In this document: positions 16,295 to 26,052 of the stretch, piece after piece
Layout: the number at the start of each line of letters is the position of its first letter
Position numbering within the stretch: position 1 is the stretch's first letter
From: Arcobacter sp. F2176
GTDB taxonomy: Bacteria; Campylobacterota; Campylobacteria; Campylobacterales; Arcobacteraceae
Assembly (NCBI RefSeq): GCF_004116465.1
Contig: NZ_PDJV01000006.1
Span: 1 to 64,000, forward strand
Reading direction: 5' to 3'
Length of the DNA stretch: 64,000 nucleotides
Notes under the pieces: model-generated
Seen by the model: only the letters and a program-made list of their open reading frames with translations
Told to the model about the DNA's origin: nothing
The model's database searches: none
Position numbers and translations under genes: made by a program

Positions 16295-18947
16295 CGTAAG
16301 AGTATATGAAATTGCAGAAGAAGCTGGGGCTAGCAGCAACCATGTCATAAATAAAGCAAAAGATTTAGGAATTGAACTTAAATCACCTCAAAGTCAAACA
16401 ACTGTTGAGGATGCAGAAGAGATAGTAAACTATATAATGACTGGAAAAAGTAAAAAACTTCCACAAAAGAAAAAAGTAGTTAAGAAGGCTGAACCTAAAA
16501 TAGTCAAAGAAGAACCTGTGGTAAGCGAAGAAACTAAGCCAAAAGAAGAACTTACTGTTAAAGAAACTAAGGTTGAAGAACCAAAAGAAGAAATTAAGCC
16601 AGTAATTGAAAAACCTAAAAAAACTGAAGATACTAGCCCTAAAAAAACTGATGATACTCAAGAAGTTACTGATACTTTATCTGTTAAAAAAGTTGTACCT
16701 AAAAGAAGAGGTTTAAAAATTGTTAAAAAGAAAAAACCTGAAGAACCAAAAATAGAAAAAAAAGAAGAACCAACTTTCTCTTCAGCTGATTCTTCTCAAG
16801 TAAAAAAACCTATGAAATCTCTTAGTGAAATTCTAGGTGGAAATAATAATCAAGAAAATCAATCAGAAGCGGCAAAAGCAAAAGCTAAAGTTCAAAAGAA
16901 AAAAGCACCACCACGAGCTCATGAGCATGGAAAAGTATTAGAAATATCAAAACAAGAGTTTAAAGAGTCTGATGATTCATTATTAGGTGAAGAAGTTGTT
17001 TTACTTGATATGGGATTAACTGATACATCAAAACTATTTGATGATCCACATAAACCAGCAAAAAATAATAATGATAAACAAACTAGAAGTTCAAAACCTG
17101 CTGCCTTTGGAAATAGACCTCAAGGTTTAAAAAGAGGTAGAAGAAAGAAAAGAATTAAAAGAGAAGTTGAAGCAGCAGAAGTAACTGAAATCACAATACC
17201 TGAAGATGTTAGGGTTTATGAGTTTGCAGAAGCTTGTGGGAAAAGTGCTTCAGAAGTAATTACAGTACTATTTTCTTTAGGAATGATGGTTACAAAAAAT
17301 GACTTCTTAAAACAAGATGAATTAGAAATTCTTGGTGAAGAGTTTGGTATTGAAGTAACTGTAAAAGATGCTTTAGAAGATGTTAATTATGTAGAAGATT
17401 TCGATGAAGAAATTGATAAATCTAATTTCGTAACTAGGCCACCAGTTGTAACAATAATGGGACATGTTGACCATGGTAAAACTTCATTATTAGATAAAAT
17501 TAGAAGCGCAAAAGTTGCAAAAGGTGAAGCTGGTGGAATTACTCAACATATTTCTGCTTATACAGTTGAACAAAATGGTAAAAAGATCACTTTCGTGGAT
17601 ACTCCAGGACATGCTGCTTTTAGTGAAATGAGATCAAGAGGTGCAAGTGTAACTGATGTTATTATCATAGTTGTTGCAGCTGATGATGGTGTTAAACCAC
17701 AAACTGAAGAAGTAATCGCACATGCAAAAGCTAGTGGTTGTCCAATCATTGTTGCAATGAATAAAATGGATAAAGAAACTGCAAATCCTGATATGGTTAA
17801 ATCACAAATGGCAGAAAAAGAGATGCTTCCTGTTGATTGGGGTGGAGACATTGAGTTTATCGGTGTTTCAGCTCATACTGGTGAAGGTATTGATGATTTA
17901 CTTGAAAATATTTTAATTCAAGCAGAAATGTTAGAATTAAAAGCAGATCCTAGTTCAAAAGCAAAAGCTACAGTTGTGGAAGCTACACTTGAAAAAGGTA
18001 GAGGTCCAGTTGCAACTGTAATCGTGCAAAGTGGTACGCTAAGAGTTGGTGATAATATTGTTAGTGATACTACATATGGTAGAGTGAAAGCTATAACTAA
18101 TGATATGGGACAACCTGTAAAAGAATTAGGACTTTCAGAAACTGGTAATGTATTAGGATTAAATGATATTCCTACATCTGGTTCAGTTATGGTTGTTCAA
18201 GATAGTGAAAAAGAAGCTAGAGATATTGCTACTACTAGAGCTGAACATGCAAGAGCAAAAGAGTTATCTAAATCAACTAAAGTATCTTTAGAAGAGATGA
18301 GTGGATTAATTGCAGAAGGAAAAATCAAACAACTTCCAGTGATTATTAAAACTGATGTTGGTGGTTCTTTAGAAGCAATTAAAGGTTCATTAGAAAAAAT
18401 CCAAAATGATGAAGTAAAAGTTAAAATTTTACATGCAGCAGTTGGTGGAATCACTGAGTCTGATGTGGTTTTAGCAGGAGCTAGTGAAGGTTGTATTATC
18501 TTAGGGTTTAATGTAAGACCTACTGGTTCTATTAAACAAAAAGCTAAAGCTGATGGAATCACAATCAATACTTACAGTATTATTTATGACTTAATTGATG
18601 ATATCAAAGCTACATTATCTGGTATGATGAGTGCAGTAATTAGAGAAGAAAATACTGGTCAAGCAGAAGTTAAAGATACATTTGTTGTACCAAAAGTTGG
18701 AACTGTTGCTGGATGTTTAGTAACTGATGGTAAAGTTATCAAAGGTGGACATGCAAGAATTATTAGAGATGGTGTTGTTACATATACAGGTAAAATCTCA
18801 TCACTTAAAAGATTCAAAGATGATGCAAAAGAAGTTGTTAATGGATTTGAATGTGGTATTATGTTTGAGAAATTCAATGATATAAAAGTTGGAGATTTTA
18901 TCGAAACATTTATTCAAATTGAAGAAAAAATCAACATAGATTTATAA
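16284..18947 (+). CDS. infB: Translation initiation factor IF-2
   Basis: An 887-residue protein. IF2-N like modules are at residues 1-55 and about 310-370, with a long Lys/Glu/Pro-rich disordered linker (about 55-300) between them. The G domain starts about residue 388 with 'VTIMGHVDHGKTSLLD', 'DTPGHAAF', 'NKMDKE' and 'SAHTGEG', followed by domains II-IV. It brings fMet-tRNA to the 30S subunit and drives 70S joining. The ribosome site is AAGGAG before ATG 16284. rbfA starts two bases after its stop. Confidence 0.98.
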   Translation: MSDNVRVYEIAEEAGASSNHVINKAKDLGIELKSPQSQTTVEDAEEIVNYIMTGKSKKLPQKKKVVKKAEPKIVKEEPVVSEETKPKEELTVKETKVEEPKEEIKPVIEKPKKTEDTSPKKTDDTQEVTDTLSVKKVVPKRRGLKIVKKKKPEEPKIEKKEEPTFSSADSSQVKKPMKSLSEILGGNNNQENQSEAAKAKAKVQKKKAPPRAHEHGKVLEISKQEFKESDDSLLGEEVVLLDMGLTDTSKLFDDPHKPAKNNNDKQTRSSKPAAFGNRPQGLKRGRRKKRIKREVEAAEVTEITIPEDVRVYEFAEACGKSASEVITVLFSLGMMVTKNDFLKQDELEILGEEFGIEVTVKDALEDVNYVEDFDEEIDKSNFVTRPPVVTIMGHVDHGKTSLLDKIRSAKVAKGEAGGITQHISAYTVEQNGKKITFVDTPGHAAFSEMRSRGASVTDVIIIVVAADDGVKPQTEEVIAHAKASGCPIIVAMNKMDKETANPDMVKSQMAEKEMLPVDWGGDIEFIGVSAHTGEGIDDLLENILIQAEMLELKADPSSKAKATVVEATLEKGRGPVATVIVQSGTLRVGDNIVSDTTYGRVKAITNDMGQPVKELGLSETGNVLGLNDIPTSGSVMVVQDSEKEARDIATTRAEHARAKELSKSTKVSLEEMSGLIAEGKIKQLPVIIKTDVGGSLEAIKGSLEKIQNDEVKVKILHAAVGGITESDVVLAGASEGCIILGFNVRPTGSIKQKAKADGITINTYSIIYDLIDDIKATLSGMMSAVIREENTGQAEVKDTFVVPKVGTVAGCLVTDGKVIKGGHARIIRDGVVTYTGKISSLKRFKDDAKEVVNGFECGIMFEKFNDIKVGDFIETFIQIEEKINIDL

Positions 18948-18948
18948 T

Positions 18949-19305
18949 ATGAAAAGTGTAAACTTACAAAGAACAGAGTCTCTACTTATGGAATTAATTC
19001 CTGAGGCTCTTGCTACTTTAAATGATAGTAGAATTAAATCATTGGGAATTACTGAAGTAAATTGTAGAAATGGTAAATATGATGCTATAGTTTATTATGA
19101 TGGAAGTGATTATGATAAAAAAGAACATCAAATACTAAATAATTTATTAAGTAAAGCAAATGGACATATTAAAACTTATTGTTTAAATGCAACAGGTTGG
19201 TACAAATGTCCAAACTTTAAATTTCAAGCTGATGACAAACTAGAAAAAGACTTAAAAATAGAGTCTTTATTTGAAAAAATAAAAAAAGATACAAAAGAGG
19301 ACTAA
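18949..19305 (+). CDS. rbfA: 30S ribosome-binding factor A
   Basis: A 118-residue protein. It has the RbfA layout of an N-terminal '[32 protein letters not shown]' segment and a beta strand 'DAIVYYD'. RbfA binds 17S precursor rRNA and helps mature the 30S subunit, especially in the cold. It lies between infB and rimP, with no gap on either side (one-base overlap with rimP), which is its classical place. The sequence is divergent, so context carries part of the call. Confidence 0.88.
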   Translation: MKSVNLQRTESLLMELIPEALATLNDSRIKSLGITEVNCRNGKYDAIVYYDGSDYDKKEHQILNNLLSKANGHIKTYCLNATGWYKCPNFKFQADDKLEKDLKIESLFEKIKKDTKED

Positions 19306-19733
19306 TGACTTTAGAAGAATCAATTGAAATGACTGTAAAAGGTTGTGGAGTTGAATTATATGATATTTTGACTACTAAAGAAAATGATAGAGACATATTT
19401 AGAATTTATATAACATCTAAAGATGGTGTTTCACTTGATAAATGTGCCGAAATTTCAAGATTAATTTCACCTATTTTAGATACAAATGAGCCAATGTATG
19501 GAAAATATAACTTAGAAGTAAGTTCTCCTGGAATTGAGAGAAGACTAAAAAGAACAGCCCATTATATCTCTTCAGTTGGTGAAAAAGTTAAAGTAAAAGA
19601 TTTTGATAAAAATGTATTAAAAGGTGAATTGGTTTTTGCCGATGAAAATGAAATAAAAGTGAAAACTCTAGAGGGTGAAGAAACTATTACCTATGATAAA
19701 ATATCTTCAGCTTCAACTTATTTTGAATGGTAA
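19305..19733 (+). CDS. rimP: Ribosome maturation factor RimP
   Basis: A 142-residue protein with RimP motifs '[14 protein letters not shown]...[28 protein letters not shown]' and '[31 protein letters not shown]'. RimP helps assemble the 30S head domain. It starts at the rbfA stop with a one-base overlap. A new gene, LysE-like, follows after 15 bases. Confidence 0.95.
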   Translation: MTLEESIEMTVKGCGVELYDILTTKENDRDIFRIYITSKDGVSLDKCAEISRLISPILDTNEPMYGKYNLEVSSPGIERRLKRTAHYISSVGEKVKVKDFDKNVLKGELVFADENEIKVKTLEGEETITYDKISSASTYFEW

Positions 19734-19748
19734 TATAAGGAAATATGT

Positions 19749-20375
19749 ATGAGTTTTGAAAGCTCATTAACTTTTTTCTTAGCAATATTTATTTTTAGCA
19801 TTACTCCAGGACCTGGAGTTTTTGCTCTTTTGGCAAGAGGAATGACTCTTGGCACTAAACAATGTATTCCCCTAGCTTTTGGTATGTCTATAAGTGATAT
19901 TATTTACTTAATCTTCGCATGCCTAGGATTAGCAACAATCGCACAAAATTATGCTTTATTGTTTGAATTTATAAGAATAGCTGGAGCACTTTATCTATTT
20001 TATTTGGGTTATAAGATGTTTACCACACCTATTAAAATTGAAACTGTTTCAAAAGATAAAGCAGCTAAAAAAGATTTTTTCTTAGGTTTTATGCAAGGCT
20101 TTTTAATCTCAGCTTCTAATCCAAAAGTTATACTATTTTATATAGCTTTTTTACCAACATTTTTAGATATAAAATCCCTAAGTGGTTATGACATTTTTCT
20201 AGCTTCTACTTTAACACTTTTTGCATTGATGATTGGGTTAATGTTTATATCAATTTTAGCAGCCCAAGCAAAACAAGTTTTAAAATCTAAAAAAGCATTA
20301 AAAAGGTTAAACTATACAGCTGGTTCAATTATGATTGCGGCTGGAAGCTTTTTATTATTTAACAGGCAAACATAA
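19749..20375 (+). CDS. LysE/RhtB family amino-acid exporter
   Basis: A 208-residue inner-membrane protein with six likely helices. It shows the family signature 'IFSITPGPGVFALLARGMTLGTKQC' near the N-terminus and 'FLGFMQGFLISASNPKVILFYIAFLPTFLD' in the middle. Members export lysine, homoserine, threonine or related compounds. The substrate is not evident. The linked thrB is a hint at threonine or homoserine export but does not prove it. The last base of its stop codon is the first base of the ribD start, so the two are co-transcribed. Confidence 0.88.
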   Translation: MSFESSLTFFLAIFIFSITPGPGVFALLARGMTLGTKQCIPLAFGMSISDIIYLIFACLGLATIAQNYALLFEFIRIAGALYLFYLGYKMFTTPIKIETVSKDKAAKKDFFLGFMQGFLISASNPKVILFYIAFLPTFLDIKSLSGYDIFLASTLTLFALMIGLMFISILAAQAKQVLKSKKALKRLNYTAGSIMIAAGSFLLFNRQT

Positions 20376-21379
20376 TGAAAATAGATGATAAGTTTTATAT
20401 GAAGCTTGCTATTGATGAAGCATGGAAATATCAACTTCTAACTTACCCAAATCCAGCAGTTGGTTGTGTAGTTGTAAAAAATGGTGAGATTTTAGCTATA
20501 GAAGCTCACAAAGAAGCAGGAATGCCACACGCTGAAGTAAATGCATTAAAAGCAGCATATTTAAAAAAATACCCAAAAGATGATTTAAAACTAAAAAAAA
20601 CTTCCCATGAAATACATGATTACTTATTAAAAAATCATAATAACTTTTTCAATGATTGTGAAATTTATGTAACCCTAGAACCATGTAATCACATAGGGAA
20701 AACTCCCTCTTGTGCAAATCTATTAAAAGAGTTAAAACCAAAAAGAGTAATCATAGCCCATGAAGATACAAATAAACAAGCCTCAGGGGGCATACAAACT
20801 CTAGAAAGTGTAAATATAGATATAAGTCTAGATTGTATGAAAAAAGAAGCCTATGACCTTCTATATCCTTTTATAAAGTGGAGCAGCGGGACATTTATAT
20901 TTTATAAAATGGCACAAACCCTAAATGGCTGTATAGATGGAAAAGTATCATCTACCATGACTCAATTGTATGTACACACTCTAAGAGATAAAATAGACCT
21001 AATGCTAATAGGTGGAAATACAGTAAGAACAGACAAACCAACTCTAGACGCAAGATATATAGCTGGGAATGCCCCAAATGTAATGATCTATAGTAAAAAT
21101 AAAATCTTCGATAATAATATCCCACTATTTAAAGTACCAAATAGAGAAGTAATAATAAGCGATGACTTATTTAAACTATTAGATTACAAGTTCATAATGG
21201 TAGAAGGGATTTACAACTTAATGAATATCCTAAAAGAAAGAATTGACTATATGATACTTTTAGTTAGCCCAAAAATCAGAAATGGAATCAATGCTCTAAA
21301 TGAAATAGACATGGACTTCGAAATAGTTCACGAGAATTATATAGGTGAAGAAAAAATAGTTTTTTTAAAAAGAAAGTAA
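20375..21379 (+). CDS. ribD: Bifunctional riboflavin deaminase/reductase
   Basis: A 334-residue two-domain enzyme. The N-terminal cytidine-deaminase-like domain (about residues 1-150) has 'NPAVGCVVVKNGEI', the zinc ligand 'MPHAEVNAL' and 'LEPCNHIGKTPSCANLL'. The C-terminal half (about 160-334) is the RibD_C reductase, with 'YKMAQTLNGCI' and 'DLMLIGGNTVRTDKPTLDAR'. Together they deaminate and reduce the pyrimidine intermediate of riboflavin synthesis. It overlaps the LysE gene by one base. The structured repeat at 21383-21493 begins 3 bases after the stop. Confidence 0.95.
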   Translation: MKIDDKFYMKLAIDEAWKYQLLTYPNPAVGCVVVKNGEILAIEAHKEAGMPHAEVNALKAAYLKKYPKDDLKLKKTSHEIHDYLLKNHNNFFNDCEIYVTLEPCNHIGKTPSCANLLKELKPKRVIIAHEDTNKQASGGIQTLESVNIDISLDCMKKEAYDLLYPFIKWSSGTFIFYKMAQTLNGCIDGKVSSTMTQLYVHTLRDKIDLMLIGGNTVRTDKPTLDARYIAGNAPNVMIYSKNKIFDNNIPLFKVPNREVIISDDLFKLLDYKFIMVEGIYNLMNILKERIDYMILLVSPKIRNGINALNEIDMDFEIVHENYIGEEKIVFLKRK

Positions 21380-21382
21380 AAA

Positions 21383-21493
21383 GCCATCTTTTGGATGATT
21401 TCTGCGTTAAATCTTTAAATTTAATCGGTCACATACTTTAGTATGCTCCCTCATAAATTTAAACCTTCGCCTTGAACTAATCCAAAATATGAC
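21383..21493 (-). repeat. Structured repeat element, copy 1 (minus orientation)
   Basis: A roughly 110-base imperfect inverted repeat. Outer arms TTTTGGAT near 21389-21396 and ATCCAAAA near 21479-21486 pair. Inner arms AAATTTAA pair across the centre. The tip is a perfect CATAC-TTTA-GTATG hairpin at 21432-21445. In minus orientation the elements GAGGGAGC, GTGACCGA and CGCAG appear in order, as they do in the copy at 22111-22213. It follows the ribD stop directly. Confidence 0.7.
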
Positions 21494-21566
21494 TTTTTTG
21501 CATAGGTATATTTAGGTAGGGAGTTTATAATTTGATGTACAAACTTAATAAAGAAATAGTAAATAA

Positions 21567-22082
21567 ATGAAATTCTCAGATATTATGAATATACCCTTTG
21601 AAGATGTAGGTGGTAGGCCAGATTATAATTTTTTGAAAAAACTTTTACCTAATATTCCAGAAGATGTATTTATACAATTTTTTTATGACCATGGTAGAAA
21701 AAGTGAATTTCAGTTACAGTATTCTACTTTAGAAATTCTAAATATTAAATGGATAGAGGTTGACTTAACTATAAATGAACTATCAAATTTAAGTATATAT
21801 AGTGGTTTTATTGATTGGGTTGACATAGTAGAGAATAGAGCAAAAAAATGTAAGATAAATAATTTTAATTCAATTGATATTAGAAAAGAAGTTGTAAAAC
21901 ATTGGCAAAAAAATTATACATGGATAAAACCACCTATTTTAATTCTAGGTAACATAATAAATTCTAATAGAAAATATCATTTAGTAGAAGGGCATACTCG
22001 TATTGGTACATTAAAAGGACTTTTTAATCAAGGTTTATTGAAAAATACACAAACTCATAAAGTTTGGCTAGGTAAATATTAA
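21567..22082 (+). CDS. Hypothetical protein with C-terminal EGHTR motif
   Basis: A 171-residue protein I do not recognise as a named family. It is soluble, with no signal peptide or membrane helix. The N-terminal half is helical with several aromatic residues ('LPEDVFIQFFYDHG'). The C-terminal part reads 'ILILGNIINSNRKYHLVEGHTRIGTLKGL', which recalls the ParB/sulfiredoxin-type nucleotide-binding loop ('.v.GhhR..a...'). The ribosome site is weak. It is the only gene in the segment bounded by two inverted copies of a structured repeat (21383-21493 and 22111-22213), between ribD and efp. Its base composition is like its neighbours. Confidence 0.7.
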   Translation: MKFSDIMNIPFEDVGGRPDYNFLKKLLPNIPEDVFIQFFYDHGRKSEFQLQYSTLEILNIKWIEVDLTINELSNLSIYSGFIDWVDIVENRAKKCKINNFNSIDIRKEVVKHWQKNYTWIKPPILILGNIINSNRKYHLVEGHTRIGTLKGLFNQGLLKNTQTHKVWLGKY

Positions 22083-22110
22083 AATAAAATTTTAATTTTA
22101 AAAGGTTAAG

Positions 22111-22213
22111 ATTTATCGTCGAAATCAAGATAGAGTTTTATTTGAGGAGGAAGCTGACAACTGTCAGTGACCGAAGAAAAGAAAGCTATATCGCAGTATT
22201 TCCACGATAAAGC
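22111..22213 (+). repeat. Structured repeat element, copy 2 (plus orientation)
   Basis: Arms TTTATCGTCGAAAT (22112-22125) and ATTTCCACGATAAA (22198-22211) pair with one mismatch. The tip is a perfect CTGACA-AC-TGTCAG hairpin at 22153-22166. The ordered words TCAAG, GAGGAGG, GTGACCGA and CGCAG match those of copy 1 with nearly the same spacing, while the stem bases differ but co-vary. Together this marks one repeat family. It ends about 10 bases from the efp stop and may also act as a transcription stop for efp. Confidence 0.7.
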
Positions 22214-22222
22214 TTTGCCTTT

Positions 22223-22786
22223 TTATTTTACTTTTTCTATGTACTCACCGATTCTAGTGTCACATTTAATAATGTCACCTTCTACTAAGTGAAATGGTAT
22301 TTGTACAACTGCACCTGATTCAAGAGTTGCAGGTTTTTTACCACCTTGAGAATCACCTTTAAAGTTAGGTGGAGTTTCTACGATTTTAAGTTCAACTGTC
22401 ATAGGTGGTTCAACTGTGATTGCACTTCCATTGAAGAACATCATATCACAACTCATACCATCAATAATCCAATCAAATGCTTCCCCAACTTGATCATAAG
22501 TTAAACCAATTTGTTCATAAGTATTGTTATCCATAAATTGTAACAACTCACCATCATCATATAAAAACTGCATAGTTTTTTGTTGTAAGTCAGGAGTTTC
22601 ACATTTATCACCAGCGTGGAAAGTTTTTTCAATAACTTTTCCATTTAGAAAAGACTTAATTTTACATCTTACAAATGCTGCACCTTTTCCAGGTTTTACA
22701 TGTTGATATTCAGTAATTTTGTAAGGGATTCCATCAAGTTGGATTTTCATTCCCTTTTTTAATTCACTCATTCCTATATTTGCCAA
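22223..22786 (-). CDS. efp: Elongation factor P
   Basis: A 187-residue three-domain protein. It starts at TTG with '[43 protein letters not shown]' in the usual place; the loop residue for modification is the Lys in 'KPGKGAAF'. The end motif '[18 protein letters not shown]' is standard. EF-P relieves ribosome stalling at proline stretches. An internal ATG at residue 6 is possible, but homologues keep the longer start. It follows serA after a 12-base gap. Confidence 0.96.
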   Translation of the reverse strand: MANIGMSELKKGMKIQLDGIPYKITEYQHVKPGKGAAFVRCKIKSFLNGKVIEKTFHAGDKCETPDLQQKTMQFLYDDGELLQFMDNNTYEQIGLTYDQVGEAFDWIIDGMSCDMMFFNGSAITVEPPMTVELKIVETPPNFKGDSQGGKKPATLESGAVVQIPFHLVEGDIIKCDTRIGEYIEKVK

Positions 22787-22798
22787 AGTTACCCCTTA

Positions 22799-24382
22799 TT
22801 ATATTTCTACATAAGAAACTGAAATTGCAGCTTCTAAGTTTTCTAATTGTTTTAAAACATCGTGAGAAACAAATGAATCAACTAAAATAACAGCCAATGC
22901 AGAGTCTTTTCCACGAGATAATCTAAAGTCAGCGATATTGATATTATTATCACCTAAAGTTTTTCCAACTGTTCCAATTACTCCTGGGATATCAGAATTT
23001 CTTAAAAATATCATATTACCTTTTGGAGCAATATCAAATACGAAGCCATTAACTTCTACTATTCTTTGAACATCTTCATCAAATACAGTTCCTGAAATAG
23101 TATTAACACCTTTTTCAGTAGTAATTTTTACAGTTACTTTATTGCTATAGCCACTGCCATTTATGATTTCACAAGTGTCAACTTTGATGCCTTTTTCTTC
23201 AGCCCAAAATTTTGCATTTACATAATTAACTTCATCACCACCAGCGACTTTTAAAGCACCAACAGTAGCAAAAGTTAAAAGTGAATCTAAGTACTCTTTG
23301 ATTTCACCTTGTCCACTAACAGTTATTGATCTAATAGCAGTTTTATCAGTTTGGGCACTTAAGAATGCAATTTTTTGAGTTAATTCAATATATGGTTTAA
23401 CAAAAGAAGGAATTTTGCTTTCATCTATTGGAAGATTTAGAGCATTTGGGTACGAAATACCTCTTGCTGACTCAATTGCATTTCTTGCAGCTTGAACTGC
23501 TATTTCTTTTTGTGATTCTCTTGTATTTGCACCTAAGTGGGCAGTTACAGTTATATTTGGTAAATCTAATAATGGATTATTTATTGCTGGCTCTTTTTTG
23601 AAAACATCAATTCCTGCCATTGCAATTTTACCTGATTTTAGGTTGTTAAATAATGCTTCTTCATTATATAATCCACCTCTTGCGCAGTTGATTAGAATTA
23701 CTCCATCTTTCATCTTTGCAATTTCATCTTCTCCAATCATATCGATTGTTTCTTGATTTTTTGGTGTATGTATAGTAATAATGTCGCAAGATAAAATATC
23801 ATCAAAGTTTGTAGTATACTTAATACCTAAATCAGTCGCTTTTGTTGAAGGGATATATGGGTCATATGTAACTACATCCATCTCAAATGATTTTGCTCTA
23901 AGTGCAACTCTATGTCCTATGTTTCCAAAACCAATAACACCTAGTTTTTTCCCAAATAGTTCATTACCATACCAATCTTCTCTTTTCCATACTCTTTCAT
24001 TTTTCAATTGATTGTGAGCATATGGAAACTTTCTCATACAAGAAAGCATATGTGTCATTGTAAGTTCAACTGCTGCTATAGTATTTGCAGTTGGAACATT
24101 CATAGCAATAATACCTCTTTTGCTACAACCTTCCATATCTACATTATCATAACCAACACCAGCTCTTATAATAGCTTTTAAGTTTACTGCTGCATTTAAG
24201 AATTTCTCATCAACATCAGTTGAAGATCTTGTAATTGCGATGTCAGCATCTTTAATTACATCTAATAATGCAGTTTTATCAATGTCTGCTGCAAAAACAT
24301 AATTAATGTCTTCAGCAGCTTTAAGTATATTTAGTCCATTTTCATGGATATGATCACAAACTACAATTGTATGTTTACTCAT
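22799..24382 (-). CDS. serA: D-3-phosphoglycerate dehydrogenase
   Basis: A 527-residue long-form SerA. The catalytic NAD-binding part has 'LGVIGFGNIGHRVALRAK' (GxGxxG), 'NCARGGLYNE', catalytic 'DVFKKEPA' and 'TAHLGANTRESQ' (His). An intervening domain follows, and then a C-terminal ACT domain at about residues 455-527 ('LRNSDIPGVIGTVGKTLGDNNINIADFRLSR') that should sense serine. It makes 3-phosphohydroxypyruvate for serine synthesis. It lies 17 bases behind rpsA and 12 bases before efp in a leftward operon. Confidence 0.97.
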   Translation of the reverse strand: MSKHTIVVCDHIHENGLNILKAAEDINYVFAADIDKTALLDVIKDADIAITRSSTDVDEKFLNAAVNLKAIIRAGVGYDNVDMEGCSKRGIIAMNVPTANTIAAVELTMTHMLSCMRKFPYAHNQLKNERVWKREDWYGNELFGKKLGVIGFGNIGHRVALRAKSFEMDVVTYDPYIPSTKATDLGIKYTTNFDDILSCDIITIHTPKNQETIDMIGEDEIAKMKDGVILINCARGGLYNEEALFNNLKSGKIAMAGIDVFKKEPAINNPLLDLPNITVTAHLGANTRESQKEIAVQAARNAIESARGISYPNALNLPIDESKIPSFVKPYIELTQKIAFLSAQTDKTAIRSITVSGQGEIKEYLDSLLTFATVGALKVAGGDEVNYVNAKFWAEEKGIKVDTCEIINGSGYSNKVTVKITTEKGVNTISGTVFDEDVQRIVEVNGFVFDIAPKGNMIFLRNSDIPGVIGTVGKTLGDNNINIADFRLSRGKDSALAVILVDSFVSHDVLKQLENLEAAISVSYVEI

Positions 24383-24399
24383 TCTTCTAAATCCTTGAA

Positions 24400-26052
24400 T
24401 TATTTCATTTGGTCTTTTAATAAATCACCTAAAGTCATAGACGAATCATCGTTTACAGATTTTAAGATTTCTCTTTCTTGTTGTTGTTCTAATCTTTTGA
24501 TTGATAATCTAACTCTATTTCTATTAGTATCAATATTTACAACAACAGCTTCAATTTCTTTTCCAATTTCGATATTTTCAGCAGTAGTAGGTGCAAAATC
24601 TTCATTTCTAACTAGTCCGTCTAAATTGTCTTCAAGTTTAATGAATAATCCGAAATCTTTAAGATCTTTGATTGTTCCTTTAACTATATCACCAATTTTA
24701 TGAGTTGATTGGAAGTTTTTAGCTGGAGAGTCTGTAATGTCTTTGATTGATAATGAAATGTTTTCTTTTTCTCTATCAATTTTGATAATTTTAACTTCAA
24801 GCTCGTCACCTTTTTTATAAAGGTTTTTACATTTTGCATTACCTTCCCAAGAAGCTTCTTCGTTGTGTAATAATCCATCAACATCACCTAGAGTAACAAA
24901 TGCTCCAAATTCAGTTAAAGTTGCTACTTTACCAGTAACGATGTCTCCAACTTTATGCTCTTTTGTAAATTTTGCAAAAGGTTTTTCTTGAAGATTTTTT
25001 AAAGATACTCTTAATCTTTTTTTATCAACATCTAGTTCAATAACTTCAACATTAACTTCATCACCCAATGTTAATAAATCTTTTGGATTTTTAAGATTTT
25101 TATTCCATGAAATTTCAGAGATATGTAATAAACCTTCAATATCATTTCCTAAATCAACAAAGGCACCATAAGATTCAAAGTTAGAAATAGTAACAGTAAT
25201 AGTATCACCTACATCTAATTCGTCTCTAATCTCTTCCCAAGGGTTAGAAAGTGCAGCTTTAACTGATAATGATAAGTGTTGTTTAGTTTTGTCATAAGAT
25301 AAAACTTTAACAGTAACTTCATCACCTTCAGCATAATAATTAGATGGATTAACAGGACCTTTGTAAGAGATTTCATTGTAGTTTACTAAACCATCAATTC
25401 CACCTAAATCTACAAACATTCCATAAGATGTGATTTTTTTGATTGTTCCATTGATTAGACCATCATTTTCTAAAAATTGTGCAACTTTTGCATCTTTTTC
25501 TATTTTAGATTCTTCAATAAGTTTTTTTCTTGAAACTATGATTGAGTTTTGTGCTTCATTGATTTTTAAAACTTTCGCTTTAACTTTTTTACCAAGTGCA
25601 CCTTGAGCTTTTAAGTATGATTGAGCCATTGGCATAAAATACTCACAACCATTGTCATCTTCAATTATAAATCCACCTCTAGGTTTAATAGAGATAATTT
25701 TACCTTCAATAGTAACATCTTCTAAATCTTCAGTATGTTCTTTTACAAAAGCATCAAATTTTTCTTTTTGTAAAACTTTTTTGTGAGAGATAGAAGGTTT
25801 TTCACCTCTAATACCAGTTAATATAACAGGGATTGTATCACCTACTTTATATTTAACTTCACCACCAATAGTAATTTCAGAGATATGTAGTCTTCCTTCA
25901 ACTTTTTGACCAACATCAACAGAAACGTTTTCACCAGAAATTTCAACAATAACACCATCAACTACAGAGTTGTTCTCTGCATTTTCGAAAGACTCATTAA
26001 GCATTTGCTCAAAGTCAAAGTCTTCACCAATTTCAATATCTTCGATACCCAT
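24400..26052 (-). CDS. rpsA: 30S ribosomal protein S1
   Basis: A 550-residue protein made of six S1 OB-fold repeats, each with a core such as 'VGDTITVTISNFESYGAFVDLGNDIEGLLHISEISW'. S1 binds mRNA leaders and the 30S platform. I choose the ATG at 26052 (MGIEDIEIG) because GAAGGAAAAAT stands just before it. The upstream ATG at 26073 would add seven residues without a ribosome site. The gene is part of the serA-rpsA-ispH-aroA-pheT-pheS strip also seen in C. jejuni. Confidence 0.95.
   Translation of the reverse strand: MGIEDIEIGEDFDFEQMLNESFENAENNSVVDGVIVEISGENVSVDVGQKVEGRLHISEITIGGEVKYKVGDTIPVILTGIRGEKPSISHKKVLQKEKFDAFVKEHTEDLEDVTIEGKIISIKPRGGFIIEDDNGCEYFMPMAQSYLKAQGALGKKVKAKVLKINEAQNSIIVSRKKLIEESKIEKDAKVAQFLENDGLINGTIKKITSYGMFVDLGGIDGLVNYNEISYKGPVNPSNYYAEGDEVTVKVLSYDKTKQHLSLSVKAALSNPWEEIRDELDVGDTITVTISNFESYGAFVDLGNDIEGLLHISEISWNKNLKNPKDLLTLGDEVNVEVIELDVDKKRLRVSLKNLQEKPFAKFTKEHKVGDIVTGKVATLTEFGAFVTLGDVDGLLHNEEASWEGNAKCKNLYKKGDELEVKIIKIDREKENISLSIKDITDSPAKNFQSTHKIGDIVKGTIKDLKDFGLFIKLEDNLDGLVRNEDFAPTTAENIEIGKEIEAVVVNIDTNRNRVRLSIKRLEQQQEREILKSVNDDSSMTLGDLLKDQMK

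Noticed and set aside
16460-16900. Tandem DNA repeats in the 5' part of infB
   Set aside because: The Lys/Glu/Pro-rich linker of IF-2 gives similar codons but no regular repeat unit. It is normal for this protein.
16383-18877. Several long reading frames antisense to infB
   Set aside because: They arise from the repetitive Lys/Glu codons and biased codon use of infB on the opposite strand. They have no ribosome sites or family features.
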